Shown here piece by piece: positions 11,857-22,599 of a stretch of DNA of 64,000 nt; positions within the stretch are counted from its first letter, which is position 1, and each line of letters starts with the position of its first letter. This DNA is from Rosa chinensis (taxonomy: Eukaryota > Streptophyta > Magnoliopsida > Rosales > Rosaceae). Location of the stretch: contig NC_037088.1 of NCBI RefSeq assembly GCF_002994745.2, positions 3,601,001 to 3,665,000 on the forward strand, in the 5' to 3' direction. Both the position numbers and the translations under genes were made by a program. The notes below the pieces were generated by a model. The model had not been told where the DNA came from, ran no database searches, and saw only the letters and a list, made by a program, of their open reading frames with translations.

Positions 11857-12121
11857 CATTCATGAACAACCGCAATTATTAGAGTTCTCCTAAACCCATC
11901 GAAATGATTTTCTGGCTGCTCCCAAATGCTCCGAGGCTTGAAGCATTGAAACAAGAGCAGTTGTTCATGAACAGCCGAGTTTTGTGCTCAAAATTCCTCC
12001 TAAATGAAGTTGCAAATTTAATGCATTGAAAAATTTGGTTGTTCATGAACAGCCCAGCTTCAATGCTAAATTCCCACAAAAGATGACGTTGTTATCGCTT
12101 AACGGAGGTTGTTCAGGAACA
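11857..12121. repeat. Four spaced copies of a palindrome TGTTCATGAACA
   Basis: The perfect palindrome TGTTCATGAACA is at 11962-11973 and 12040-12051. One-mismatch copies are at 11857-11868 (CATTCATGAACA) and 12110-12121 (TGTTCAGGAACA). Flanks are also similar (GCATTGAAA upstream, TGCT-AAATTCC downstream), so this is a degenerate 70-105-bp tandem repeat and not isolated sites. Confidence 0.75.
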
Positions 12122-12129
12122 GCCAAAGT

Positions 12130-13415
12130 TATGGATGATCATGACCATCACACAAATATTCCTTGAAGCCAATGTTGAAGCTATAGTCAGCATGGGAATA
12201 TCGAAACCAAATCAGTTGGATTCGATCAACTATAGTCTTGTTCCAGTTTGTCTCTTCCGGTTTGTCTCTCAAAGTCTTATCCTTTAAGACCACGTATCAA
12301 GCAAAATTGCATGACAAAGCGTGGTGGTGGTGAAATAATGGAAACCTGCAAAAGAGTTTCGATTAAAGCAATACAAAATGGTCTGGACAAAAGCTTTGAA
12401 ATGAATAAAAAGCAATCGCCAAATTATGGATGAAAGTTAATGGAAAGGCAAAATGTTCAAAAGAAAATGAAAGATTAATTAAACTTTTGCTTTGTTATTA
12501 TTTGAAACGGTGGACAAAACAATGGAGGCCAGATTAATTATCTAAACAAGCATTAAAACTTGAACATCCTGAACAAGAAGACAAATGATGGCAAAGATTA
12601 ATTAATGAATCTTTTGAGGCCGTGGTGTGATCAGTATGAAGAAAAACAATGGTGGCAATTATATTAATTGAAATGGTGCTATACATGATCATCAAGAAGG
12701 CAAAGATTTCAATTGATCATTCAGAGTGGTATGACGTACCAGAAGTCAAAGAACGCGTCTCACCAACTCTGCGCACCAGTTGTCCGTCCAATTGCCGCTT
12801 AACCTGTAGCAATAAAAGATTGGAAATCTTCGTCAGTATCCCGATTAAGCAAAGCCCCCGTCAAGAAAAGATGAAAAAGTTCAAGGAAAGAGGATCGAGT
12901 ACCAGACTCTGCACTGAAAACGATAGATGCAGTCTTGAAGTAGATAAACTCCTCTCTTTTATGGAGAGTTCAGAAATGTGTTTCCTTCTCCGAATTGGAC
13001 TAAAGAAGTCGACGTCCATCTCCAATTCTAACTCGAGCTGATGATCACGCCAAATCTCTCTCGACCTTCTTAGATATGCTGGAATGAGGATGAAGGATTG
13101 TCATGTGGCTTGAAGCTGTCCTTTTCTTGCATGGATTGGGCTTCTTTAATTGGGTGGAGACATAAAGCCTGAGATAGGCATCCATAGCGACGATCCAATT
13201 GAGGCGAATCATTTCAGCCTATGGAAACCAAAGCCCGCAGAAAGAAAATGGGTGTACATATCACTTTCTTACTCGGGCCTGCAGAAACTAAAGCCTGAGA
13301 ATAAATGTGGGTGTCCGGATGACTTTGAAGTTCGGGCCCGATTAATTTATTTGTCGACAAGGGCATAGGCAGCATAAAGCCTATTTTCAAATCGTGGTCC
13401 CCCTAAAAAGCTCAG
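12130..13415. other. Repeat-like noncoding DNA, no gene recognised
   Basis: A 130-codon open frame at 12649-13041 matches no family known to me and has no supporting context. Repeated phrases (for example GGAAACCAAAGCC and GAAACTAAAGCCTGAGA around 13220-13300) suggest a decayed retroelement. Confidence 0.35.
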
Positions 13416-13813
13416 TACATCGGGTCCCTAGATCAAATCAACAGACACTCTACAATCTGAATGTCTGCAAAAGAAATACATTTAACGGATTCAAAAAATA
13501 TATATATACACATTCGTCAAACACAAAACCGAAAACTCAAATCTTGTGAACTACAACGGTTTGATCCCTCCACAAGGGTATGTAGGCAATCTAGCGACCC
13601 ACTACATCGGGTCCCCAGATCAAATCAATAGACACTCTACAATCTGAATGTCTGCAAAAGAAATACATTTAATGGATTCAAAAAAAAAAAATGTATATAT
13701 ATATATACATTCGTTGAACACAAAAGTCGGTACAAAACCGAAAACTCAAATCTTGTGCACTACAACGGTTTGATCCCTCCACAATGGTATGTAGGCAATT
13801 TAGCGACCCACTA
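13416..13813 (+). repeat. Direct tandem duplication, about 190-210 bp
   Basis: Copy 1 is 13416-13602 and copy 2 is 13603-13813. Both start TACATCGGGTCCC and end near TATGTAGGCAAT-TTAGCGACCC. The copies differ by a few substitutions and a longer A-run plus TA-run in copy 2. The phrase AAGGGTATGTAGGCAA recurs in variant form at 14125-14140. Confidence 0.88.
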
Positions 13814-13840
13814 GATGCAACTGCAAGTCCAAATAGAATC

Positions 13841-13951
13841 CCTGACTCCACCAGTCAAATTCATCCAGTCCAAACAGAATTCCTGACTCTACCAGTCAAA
13901 TTCATCCAATCCGAATCCCTGACCTCACTAGTCAAATTCATCCAATCCAAA
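13841..13951 (+). repeat. Tandem repeat, 34-41-bp unit, three copies
   Basis: Units starting CCTGAC at 13841, 13882 and 13918 share AGTCAAATTCATCCA. The open frame across it is a by-product of the repeat. Confidence 0.88.
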
Positions 13952-14139
13952 CACCAGAAAACTCAAATCATTGCCAAAATGACTTCAGACACAAATCCAA
14001 AGTACATTGAATCCTTGGTTCACTCACACCAAATTCATGCAAACACTACTACTCTCATTCCAAAAAGCAATACCCTCTAATTGGTCATACACCCATTGGA
14101 ATTCTTGAACTACGATCTCTCTCCAAGGGTACGTAGGCA

Positions 14140-14940
14140 ACCCATTGAAATATCTGGGTGCAGCCTCAAAAACAAACAAACACGCATCAACAACCGGTTT
14201 CTTCATAAATGGAATCATAACTTGTTTCCATGTAACAAGAGATTATAATCAAGAGACACATTCTGTCTTGAATGGGTCGAACTCGAAATAATTAAAACTC
14301 TATTCACTAAATGAATACGAGTGAAATTATGTTGTGTGACATTTTCGCTCATTATGTGTAATTTTTACTCAACACTTGTGTAATCCATTTAGCATATATA
14401 ATCAAAACTCCACTATCAAAGCCCTCAAAGTCAAACACTACCGATATTGCCGCGATGAGTTCGTTTCTTCAACCCCCAATATAAATATCTCTGGGATCAA
14501 CAAAAAAAGTCTTGTTTCTATCATCACGAAATTCATATGGAATTTTAGTTATCTATTGTCTTCTTATTGTGATTCAGGTTGATTAATTAGTTTTTTTTTA
14601 CTGTTTTTCTTCTCCTATGTTCTTGTATATTTCCAATTATTAACATTGTGAATTGAATTCATGATTTGAGAATCTATGTTTTTGTTCTACTAGTAGGATT
14701 ATGATGTTCTATGACTATTATAGTATAATTTGATTGCTCTATTTTTGTCTTGAAAGATTTTATTGCCATTGTTGTTATCCCATTTTCTCTTTGTATGCCT
14801 TAAGTGTAGAACTCTATAAGCAGATAATAATATTTTTGATAGATTACTATTGATGTTTATTATATTGATCGTTTCTTAATTCCCAAACAATTTTACTTAC
14901 ACTTAAATTATCTAATGCAGTTATGAATTGTGTGAAAGAG
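14140..14940. other. AT-rich 5' flank of the hAT-like pseudogene
   Basis: No gene seen. A stretch near 14400-14580 followed by an AT-rich intron-like region could be the old 5' UTR and intron of the transposase pseudogene, but this is inference. Confidence 0.35.
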
Positions 14941-15442
14941 TCATGGAAAGATTCTTTAAAAGGAAATCCCTGAAGATAGTGAAATATCAGAGAACAATCA
15001 TGTCAGGGTAGAAATAAACTTGGCAGATCTTTATTCAGATTTTGGATTACGAACAAGAATTTCAGATTACGATCCAAATTTTCGAGACCAAGTTCGAAGA
15101 GAATATCTATAAAGGGGTCCTCGTCAGCCCAGAGAACATAAATTTCTTAAAACCAAGTGTGGGGATGCAAAATGAAGGTTTATATTTGCTTGGTTTGATG
15201 ATTTTCCTAATTGGTTGGAATATAGTATTGACAAAGATCGTGCATATTGTTTGTGCTGCTACCTATTTAAAGCAAATATCGGAGAATAAGCAGGTGGTGA
15301 TGCATTTACTACTGATGGTTTTTGAAACTAGAAGAAGAAAGAAAGACTATATGATCATGTTTAGAGACCATAACAATGCTCATAATCAAGCTTTGAAAAA
15401 GTGTGAAGCCCTGATGAATGAAAGACAACACATTCAAAAATA

Positions 15443-17018
15443 GGACAAATTTCAATTTACTACCTTATGGTTTACACTCAACATGATGTTAGTCCCTCCC
15501 CTTTTAATTTGATCAGCAACACCCTTATGCTCTCAATTTCAATTAGCTGTGCCCAAATTTTTTTGAGGCATCCAAATAGAATGTTAGGCGATGACCTGGC
15601 AATGACCAACTGATTCAATGAGCCCACTTAAAGGGCTAAATTTGATAATTCACACAATTTTCCTTGGGAAAAAAAAATCTAATCGAAGGACCCCAAATTT
15701 CGGAAGAAGACAACGACTCGTTGAAGATGGAAGAATGTCAAGAGGAAATACGGAGTCCACGAGTGACTCTGGTCTCAGTCGTTGGCTTCTAAGAGCTCCA
15801 TTCCTCCATCTCGACCCACCTCCTCTCCCTTGACCCTCATATCAACACCTTGGCCTTGCCAGACCTCTCCAAGGTCTTTCTCCTCTTACCTAGCCTTAAA
15901 CCCAATCCCTGCAACTCCTCCTTCACTGTCGCTTCTCCCGTTGAAATATTGAAGAGCCATTGGCTTCTCAAGCACTGGACCAAAGTCCAAGCCGCTGCCG
16001 CCGCCCTCATCTCCTCAGATCGGGTCTCTAACTATCCGGCCCAGTGGCTTGAGCTCTGGTCTGAAATCGACAATCTCAAGGGACTCATCCGCAACTGGAG
16101 CATCAAATTGGTCCTCGTGTCGTCCAGTCCAACTCCACTGGTTCGTAAAAACTCAAATCTCCATGGTTTATGCAAAGATTGCAATTTTATTATAGATTCA
16201 TTCTATTCAATTCATTGTTTGATAAGAATTATTGAGATAAAAACTCAAGTTTGACGGTCTCTAGTATTGAAATTAAAGACAAAAAGGAAGGTGGAATTGG
16301 TGTGAATCATATATATAATTTGATTCATTGTTTCATTCATTATTGGTAGGAAGAGTAGGGAGGGAAATGAGGAAGCTTTTATTCTCCAAAAGCTCGATTT
16401 GGAGACTGTGAGTGTTGAAAGAGATATTTCTCTCTCTACCCAACTGTAACGCTTTGCAGATTCGTCAATGGGTTTGTGGGAGGTTTTTATCAATTGGCTC
16501 AGTAGGTATGTAGCTTTTTCTCTCTGTCTCTATCTTGCTTTCTTTCTTTATCCAATTTGGAGCTTTATGGTTCTTTGTTTTGGGATTTTGGGGATTGGAT
16601 TTTGTTGTATGATTTTCTCATCTTCTTACAAATGCAGGATTTGCTTTGGTTTGTGTTTTGGGATTGAAAGCAACAGACTTTAGAATTTGGTTGAAATTCA
16701 CAAGCTATTAGGGTTTTGAAAAAGAAGCTGAAAATCGGGTTGTGATGTAGAGCGACTTGGACAAGCTGCAATTTGCATCAGTTTTGCAATCTGGCTTGGT
16801 TCATGGAGGAAACTGTCAAATTTAGCCCTTTAAGTGGATCCAATCAATCAATTGGTCATTGCCAAGTCAACAATTAACTGCTAATTTGGACGGAACATCA
16901 AAAATTGGACACGGTTGATTGAAATTGAGAGTGCAGGGGTGTTGCTGATGAAATTGTAAGGGGAATGACTAACATGATGTTGAGTGTAAACCATAGGGTA
17001 GTAAACTGAAATTTTTCC
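15443..17018. mobile_element. Pack-MULE carrying part of TRAPPC11
   Basis: The 1576-bp insert splits the hAT pseudogene. Its TIRs are about 200 bp long; the outer ends are GGACAAATTTCAATTTACTA and, read from the right, GGAAAAATTTCAGTTTACTA, with TATGGTTTACACTCAACAT shared further in. The target duplication is TTCAAAAATA (15433-15442) against TTCAAAATA (17019-17027), a 9-bp Mutator-type duplication with one base lost in an A-run. The pseudogene sequence on either side reads on once the insert is removed. There is no transposase; the interior holds host gene sequence. Confidence 0.92.
15727..16505 (+). pseudogene. TRAPPC11: Captured TRAPPC11 fragment (5' exon plus a later exon piece)
   Basis: An ATG at 15727 opens MEECQEEIRSPRVTLVSVVG, then an in-frame TAA at 15790-15792, then ELHSSISTHLLSLD, INTLALPDLSKVFLLLP, ILKSHWLLKHWTKVQAAAAA and LKGLIRNWSIKLVLVSSS up to about 16140. 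This order matches the N-terminus of plant TRAPPC11, a subunit of the TRAPP vesicle-tethering complex. Intron-like DNA follows, then an acceptor-like TTTGCAG (about 16453-16459) and GFYQLAQ (about 16480-16500), which resembles the STFYELAN part of the same protein. Retained intron DNA implies capture from genomic sequence. The stop codon and missing parts mean it does not make TRAPPC11. The match rests on memory of the family. Confidence 0.75.
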
Positions 17019-18202
17019 TTCAAAATATTATCCACAAGAATGCTAAGCAATCCAGAACAGATTATCGAATTCGACTCACTACATCAGTTGATTGCATTCG
17101 GTTTCTTCTAAAACAAGGCCTTGCATGTCGGGGCCATGATGAGTCAGACAATTCAAGCAATCAAGATAACTTTCTTGAGCTTTTGCAATATCTTACTGAT
17201 CATGATGAAGAAGTCAGAGCTATTGCATTGAAAAATACCCCAGAAAACCTCAAAATGACATTACCAATGATTAAAAAAGACATAGTGAATGTTGCTGCAG
17301 TTGAAGCAACAAATGCTATAATTAGAGACATAGATAATGCATTATTCTCTATTCTAGTTGATGAAGCTAGAGATGTTTCAAGAGCATATGGTTGTTATTA
17401 TTCATTAAGTGGATAAGAATGGTTGTGTGATTGAACGTTTCATTGGCATTGAACATGTTGCCAATACCACTGCCATAACACTTAAAAGAAACTATAGATG
17501 CATTGCTTTGTAAACATGGTTTAAGCATATCAAGTTTACGTGGTCAAGGTTTCGACGGAGCCAATAATATGAATGGGGAACTTAATGGCTTAAAGACACT
17601 TATTTTGAAGGAGGATTCCAATGCTTTCTATGTCCATTGTTTTGCGCATCAGCTTCAGTTAGCTTTGGTGGTTGTAGGAAAGAAACATAGCATTGTTGGT
17701 GCTTTCTTCACATCAGTTGTTCATGTTGTAAATATTGTTGGTGCATCTTCTAAATGTCGACATTCTTCGAGAAAAGCAGGCTCTCAAAGTTATTCAAGCA
17801 TTGAAAGTTGTAGAACTTTCAAGTGGAAGAGGCTTAAATCAAGAAGTTGAGATTAAGCATTTAGCCTATACACGGTGGAACTCACATTATGGTATGCTCA
17901 TAAATTTTACTGCCATGTTCTCTCTCATAATTAATGTGCTAGATGAAATTGCATTTGACAAATTAGGTACTGATTAGAAACATGATGCATTTATTTCATT
18001 GGGGTTATTGCAATCTTTTGATTTCTTATTTAGTCTGCACTTAATGAGGATTGTACTTGGAATTAGTCATGAGTTGTCGCAAGCCTTGCAAAAAGATGAT
18101 CAAGATATAATAAATGCAATGGATTTAATGAACGTTTGCAAGACAAAATTGCAAGATATGAAGGATAATGGATGGGATTCTTTATTAGAGCAAGTTGTTG
18201 TC

Positions 18203-18283
18203 TTTTGTGGCAAAGAAAATTTTATGGTTCCCAACATGAGTGGAACTTGTAAATGGAACCATAAAATTTTCTTTGCCACAAAA
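18203..18283. repeat. Perfect 29-bp inverted repeat hairpin
   Basis: Arms 18203-18231 and 18255-18283 are exact reverse complements with a 23-bp spacer. The left arm encodes CGKENFMV of the transposase pseudogene. The phrase ATGAGTGGAACT appears both in the loop and just after the right arm, so the hairpin looks like a local template-switch event at the point where homology to the transposase stops. Confidence 0.95.
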
Positions 18284-18289
18284 TGAGTG

Positions 18290-18689
18290 GAACTCATATC
18301 TTCATCACCATCAACAAGTTCATAATCTATTCATTCCACCATCAAGGATGATCCAAGGAGCAATCAAAGAGGACAAGGAGGAGCTAGCCATCAATTTGTC
18401 AAGCTTTAACTAGTTCGTTCTTTCTTTTAACTCTTTAATTTACCTTGATGTATATTATAGATTTGATGCTAATTTTTGTGCTTATGAGTGAATAGTTACT
18501 TTGTTGGGGTTAGGGTTGAAAGCCCTACCCAATGTTTTATGGATTGATGCTAAAATATGATGTGATGTAACTTTAGTTATCATGCCTACATGCTAGTTCA
18601 AGAGTTGAATGCATTTGCTTAGACTTTACCACTTTTAGTATGTGTACTTACCATCTCATGGTATAATCTTTAGAGCTTGGTATCAGTTA
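18290..18689. other. Intergenic, no gene seen
   Basis: AT-rich DNA after the truncated pseudogene; no supported reading frame. Confidence 0.4.
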
Positions 18690-18958
18690 TGAACGAAGGT
18701 ATTTTGTCCCACATCGAAGAAGGGGAAAACATTCCTTCAGTTGAAGAGTATATATAAGGCACTCAACAACCATCTTTAATGGTGATCACACTTAAATTAG
18801 TATTGTCATTCTGTCAAATTACATACATAGCCCTGACTTTGGCATCGGAGTGGCCAAGACCGACTAGCTTGGTCTTACCTCTTAGACGCCCTATGTATTT
18901 TCTTTAACAGGCTAGGATGCGGTGCAATACAAAGTACTCCACTGGGTTGCGATACTCT
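18690..18958 (+). repeat. LTR-like remnant
   Basis: TTGTCCCACATCGAAGAAGG, then ACATTCCTTCA, then a TATA-like GTATATATAAGG and TTTGGCATCGGAGTG follow the layout of plant gypsy-type LTRs. The adjoining LARD LTR has a similar CCCACATC-ATTCCTTC-TATAAAAGG order. No partner LTR was found, so it may be a solo or truncated LTR. Confidence 0.4.
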
Positions 18959-18963
18959 CTTAG

Positions 18964-19454
18964 TGTAGATACCTCTACTAGTGAGACTAGTTTGCTATCA
19001 CACCAAGCATAAGTAACACCCTTTTTGGGACACCCACAAGCCATGGTGAGGCCCAACCGCTACTTGCATCTTATAGCCCTATGTTCAAGCTACGCTACGG
19101 TATCCGGAAGTCGCAAATCCGTCGCCGGGAAGCCGCATTTCCGGTCTTGCCAAGTTGTCCTCACAAATAGGCTTTCTAGACTAGAATAGTGGTTTTGCAT
19201 CCCACATCTAAGAAAATGTAAAGGAGAAGCATTCCTTCACCTATAAAAGGAATGCCTCCTCCCACTCAAACATCATCCCATTACACACTTTGTAATCCCC
19301 CTTTGGGCCGCAAGGCTCAACACACTAGTGTAACATTCAAGTGGACGTAGTTTCCCGCTAAGGTGGGAGATGAACTACTATACATCTCGTGTCACTCTCT
19401 CTCTCTTTCTTTACTTATTGTTAATTAGATCCCCAACGGATCCAAACGTTAACA
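18964..19454 (+). repeat. 5' LTR of LARD
   Basis: The 491-bp LTR runs from TGTAGATACC to CGTTAACA. It holds a TATA-like CCTATAAAAGGAATG near 19241 and a CT-rich tail (TCTCTCTCTCTTTC) near 19396. Confidence 0.95.
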
Positions 19455-19474
19455 TTGGCGCCGTCTGTGGGAAG
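19455..19474 (+). promoter_or_regulatory. Primer-binding-like site of LARD
   Basis: TTGGCGCCGTCTGTGGGAAG lies immediately inside the 5' LTR. It resembles primer-binding sites of plant gypsy elements; the exact tRNA was not verified. Confidence 0.65.
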
Positions 19475-19989
19475 CCAACACATTGACTTCGTCACCTACC
19501 ATAAGCTAAGTCTGCTTAGCGGAACTCAAAGAAATTCTTCCCTCCTTTGAGCCATTTCAAATTCATTGGTCAACCGTTTCTCTGTAGTCATTCTTGAGCC
19601 TTCATTGGTTCTCAGTGAGTTCATGTTTGAATTTGTGTTTCTTGGCGGCAACTTTTGCCAAGGCATGGTCAAACACTACTCCAGCGGTACAATTAGAGTA
19701 GAAATGTGCAGAAACTTGCACCTTGAGGGCTGGTCAACGCCCACCTCAAAGGTCAACGACCATCTCCAAAAAAAAAAAGAAAAAAAAAATTGGTACAAAT
19801 CTTCTCTGGACACCCAGAAAATTGCTCTGGATACCCGGAGGCATTTTAGCCATCATCAGCGTCTCCGCTGAATTGTGCACCGCTGAATTGTACACCGCTC
19901 CTCTGCTAATTGTTGTCGTCAGCAACCTCCGCCAGGCTACCACCGCCAAACGGCAACCAACAGCAACAAAAACCAACCTTCACCTTTTG

Positions 19990-20760
19990 CGGCAACTGCT
20001 TCCTCTGTTAAGCATAATCAGCGTTAGAAGCTCCGCAAGCCTTCCACTGCACCGAGCATCCTCCGCTGGGCATGGCACCGCCAGCCTCAGAGTTCTTGAA
20101 GAAGCTCCGCTCCGCCATCCGGCAGCGGCCTCCGCTAAGCTTTCTCCTCTGCCGAGCTTTCTTCACTGCTGAGTTTCCCCTCAGCTGGGCATCAGTGCTT
20201 AACTTCTGCTGAGCTCAAAGCTCCGCTAAACTCCAAGTATCCGCTGAGATTATGGCCCCCGCTAAACTTTAGCTCTGCCAAAGAGCCAACACCAACAGTT
20301 CTCCACCAAATCCATCCCTGCCAGGGCTCCGCTGACCCAAGTCTTCAGCCAACGAGCCTTCCGCCGGCGAGTCTTCCGCCAGCGAGGCAGTCCGCTGGAG
20401 AGTCCATCCGCCAACGGTGCCAGAAGCCTCCGACAGGCCAAGCTTCTTAATTCTCAGCACCCCCGCTAGCCTGCCGCCGCCGGACAACCTCCGCCGGACT
20501 ATCCCCGCTAGCTAGCTCCGCCGAGCTCCAGGAGCCACCGCTTTCTCCGCCAAACTCCGGGCCTCCGCCGACCTCTGAGTGTCCGCCGAAAGTCGATCTT
20601 CCGCTGAGCTCAAGTGTCCAATCACTGCTGTCTGCGCCGAGCTCCAAGTGAGCACAAGGCTCCGCTCCTCTGTCTCCGCCGAGCTCCAAGTGAGCTCAAG
20701 TGTCCACCACCGCTGACCCGAGCTTCCTCCGCTAAACCACCGCTAGCAACAAATCTCATG
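19990..20760 (+). repeat. CCGC-rich degenerate repeat in LARD interior
   Basis: TCCGC, CCGCTGAGCTC and CCGCCGAGCTCC recur dozens of times. A longer phrase GCCGAGCTCCAAGTGAGC occurs twice (about 20635-20652 and 20680-20697). Open frames here on both strands are composition artefacts. Confidence 0.75.
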
Positions 20761-20819
20761 CTTATCCGCTGGTCATCATCTATGCCCGCTGCAAATAATA
20801 GAACCCAGCACACCTAGAT

Positions 20820-21443
20820 TTACTTTGGACACCCATACCTATTTCTGATCAACATCGAGCAAATCTGATCAGCTCCGGGCACTGAAGTATTCCCAGCCAA
20901 GCACAGCTACGGTGACCGCTAGACTCATCTTCTGTTCTTTTCTGAGCATCCAATCTGAGTTTCTATGATGGCGGTCAGAGCCACCAACACAGCTAAGTAC
21001 CTCTCCTTCGTACTCTATCCGCTTATTCAACTTTATAAGAAAACCACGTGCCGAGACCTCCATCTAGCATGAAACAATTTCTTATCAATAGTCTGGAATG
21101 CTTGACACTTGGCCCCCACTTGCCACAAATACTTATGTGCTGCACATGATGATCTGATATAATGAAAAGCATAATTGTCATGCAATCCCTACACCTGTCC
21201 ATTTGACATATATAATTATATATGCCTAGCATCTTTGTTCTAAAATGATAAATGACTATACTGCCTATATTGTTTGTTTTGTCAAAAGCGTGCACAAACT
21301 TGGTCATGCAGCAACACCGAGCCTTTGATATTATGCATGTACTCTTGCCTAAACAATCTAGGCTACGTCATGGGCACTGACAATCTACCTATATAGCTAC
21401 ATATTTTATTAGCTCCTCCTGCCCCTAGCTTTATCTGCTTCTT

Positions 21444-21487
<44 letters not shown>

Positions 21488-22550
21488 CATATGAAGGCCA
21501 CATGCTTCTATTTATGCAACTGAACTGCTATATGAGCTACTGTTTATCAACAGCATGACACACTGGTCTGTCTAAGCATGCCATCACACTTAGCTATTTA
21601 GCTAATAAACTCTCTCAGTTTCTCTTCTTCTAAAAAGTAGTCTATACAGCTATTGTATCTATGACTACGTACATCAATGACTCGTCATGCGCCAATTATG
21701 ATTACACATATACACCATGCATACTCTCATTATGCCATCTTAATGGAGTCAAGGCATGAACAAAAGCTTTCCCATCATAAATCTTGCATGCCACGGTTTT
21801 GGTACATCTACTTGCCTATTTGATAGCTATGCACATAGTCACATGTCACTTGCTTCAATCACGATACACTTGCCGACATGTTAAAATGTTTCTTTAACAT
21901 TTCATTGCCAAACGGAAATTCATATTACAATCATAATCAAGCATGTTATTTGTCAAGTACATGCTATATACATATGTGCCATGCTTCTATTTAATTGCAA
22001 AATTAAATAAATATGGGTCACTCAAACAAAATTTTATTACTTTCTCTATTTGTTTGTCATGTTTCATACAAGTACAAACTTTACGAGTCTGTGGTCACCG
22101 CCAGGCGGTAAGGCAACGACTCATAATGACAATGACCGCTACGCGGCATTGCAGTCAAGTTTCTCCTCCGAGAAATAGTAAAGGGACTAGTTAACATAGC
22201 CCACGGCAGCCATTGATCCAGCAGTTAACCCCGACGCTTGGGTACCAAAGATTGGGCTCGCTACCCAACACCCTCTGCTCCGTGCAGCTCCCCCTCAACA
22301 AACAATTTACCGACCATCCGGAGGTCCGTCATGGATGGGGAGTGGGGGACTCCCTGGCGGGCCTAGCAGGGGCCGACCCGAAAGGGCAAAAGTGTTCGCT
22401 CCAACCAATTCTAGATGGACGACACACTCGCACTAATTATGCTTGATATACGGCACAAAGCTACGCTTCGGTATCAACCCGCAAGAACACCCTCCTTGAC
22501 TGGGGACTTCGGGGACTTGTACATACAGCCCAGCATAATTAGCAACGGTC
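20820..22550. other. Non-coding LARD interior
   Basis: Mixed AT-rich sequence without pol domains. It includes a (TA)n run at about 21446-21484 and, near 22501-22521, a first copy of the GGGGACTTCGGGGACTTGTA phrase found before the 3' LTR. Confidence 0.6.
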
Positions 22551-22599
22551 ACGCTCATGCCTCGGGGCATCACCTTCGAGCTACCCGTTAAAGCCTCAG

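Larger units (their letters stand above)
14943..18240 (+). pseudogene. ZMYM1/TTF-type hAT-like transposase, broken
   Basis: Pieces of a zinc finger MYM-type 1-like, TTF-domain, hAT-related transposase lie in order. MERFFKRKS starts at 14943. The TTF zinc-finger region (ISDYDPNFRDQVRREY, then NWLEYSIDKDRAYCLCCYLF) is at about 15050-15270. DUF4371-like sequence (FLELLQYLTDHDEEV, DIDNALFSILVDEARDVS) is at 17170-17390. The core region (GQGFDGANNMNGELNG, FYVHCFAHQLQLALV) is at about 17540-17670. LAYTRWNSHYGMLINF is at about 17860-17910, and FCGKENFMVPNM ends at about 18237. Several frameshifts and stops break it, a 1.6-kb Pack-MULE splits it at 15443-17018, and the C-terminal dimerisation domain is missing. 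It is non-functional. Such genes descend from hAT transposons. Confidence 0.88.

Noticed and set aside
11962..12051. Palindromes as bacterial-type operators
   Set aside because: The context is plant repeat DNA and the flanks are also repeated, so a tandem repeat explains them.
12649..13041. 130-codon frame as a gene
   Set aside because: No recognised domain, no promoter or splice context, and it lies in repeat-like DNA.
15042..15443. 133-codon frame as an independent gene
   Set aside because: It is a frame-shifted read of the hAT transposase pseudogene; its first and last parts match in different frames.
18740..18960. Cassandra-type 5S rRNA-bearing LTR
   Set aside because: The region has LTR-like features but no 5S internal control region could be recognised.
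19566..20172. Possible proteins in the LARD 5' interior
   Set aside because: Frames have low-complexity Ser/Ala/Leu composition from CCGC repeats, with no gag or pol motif.
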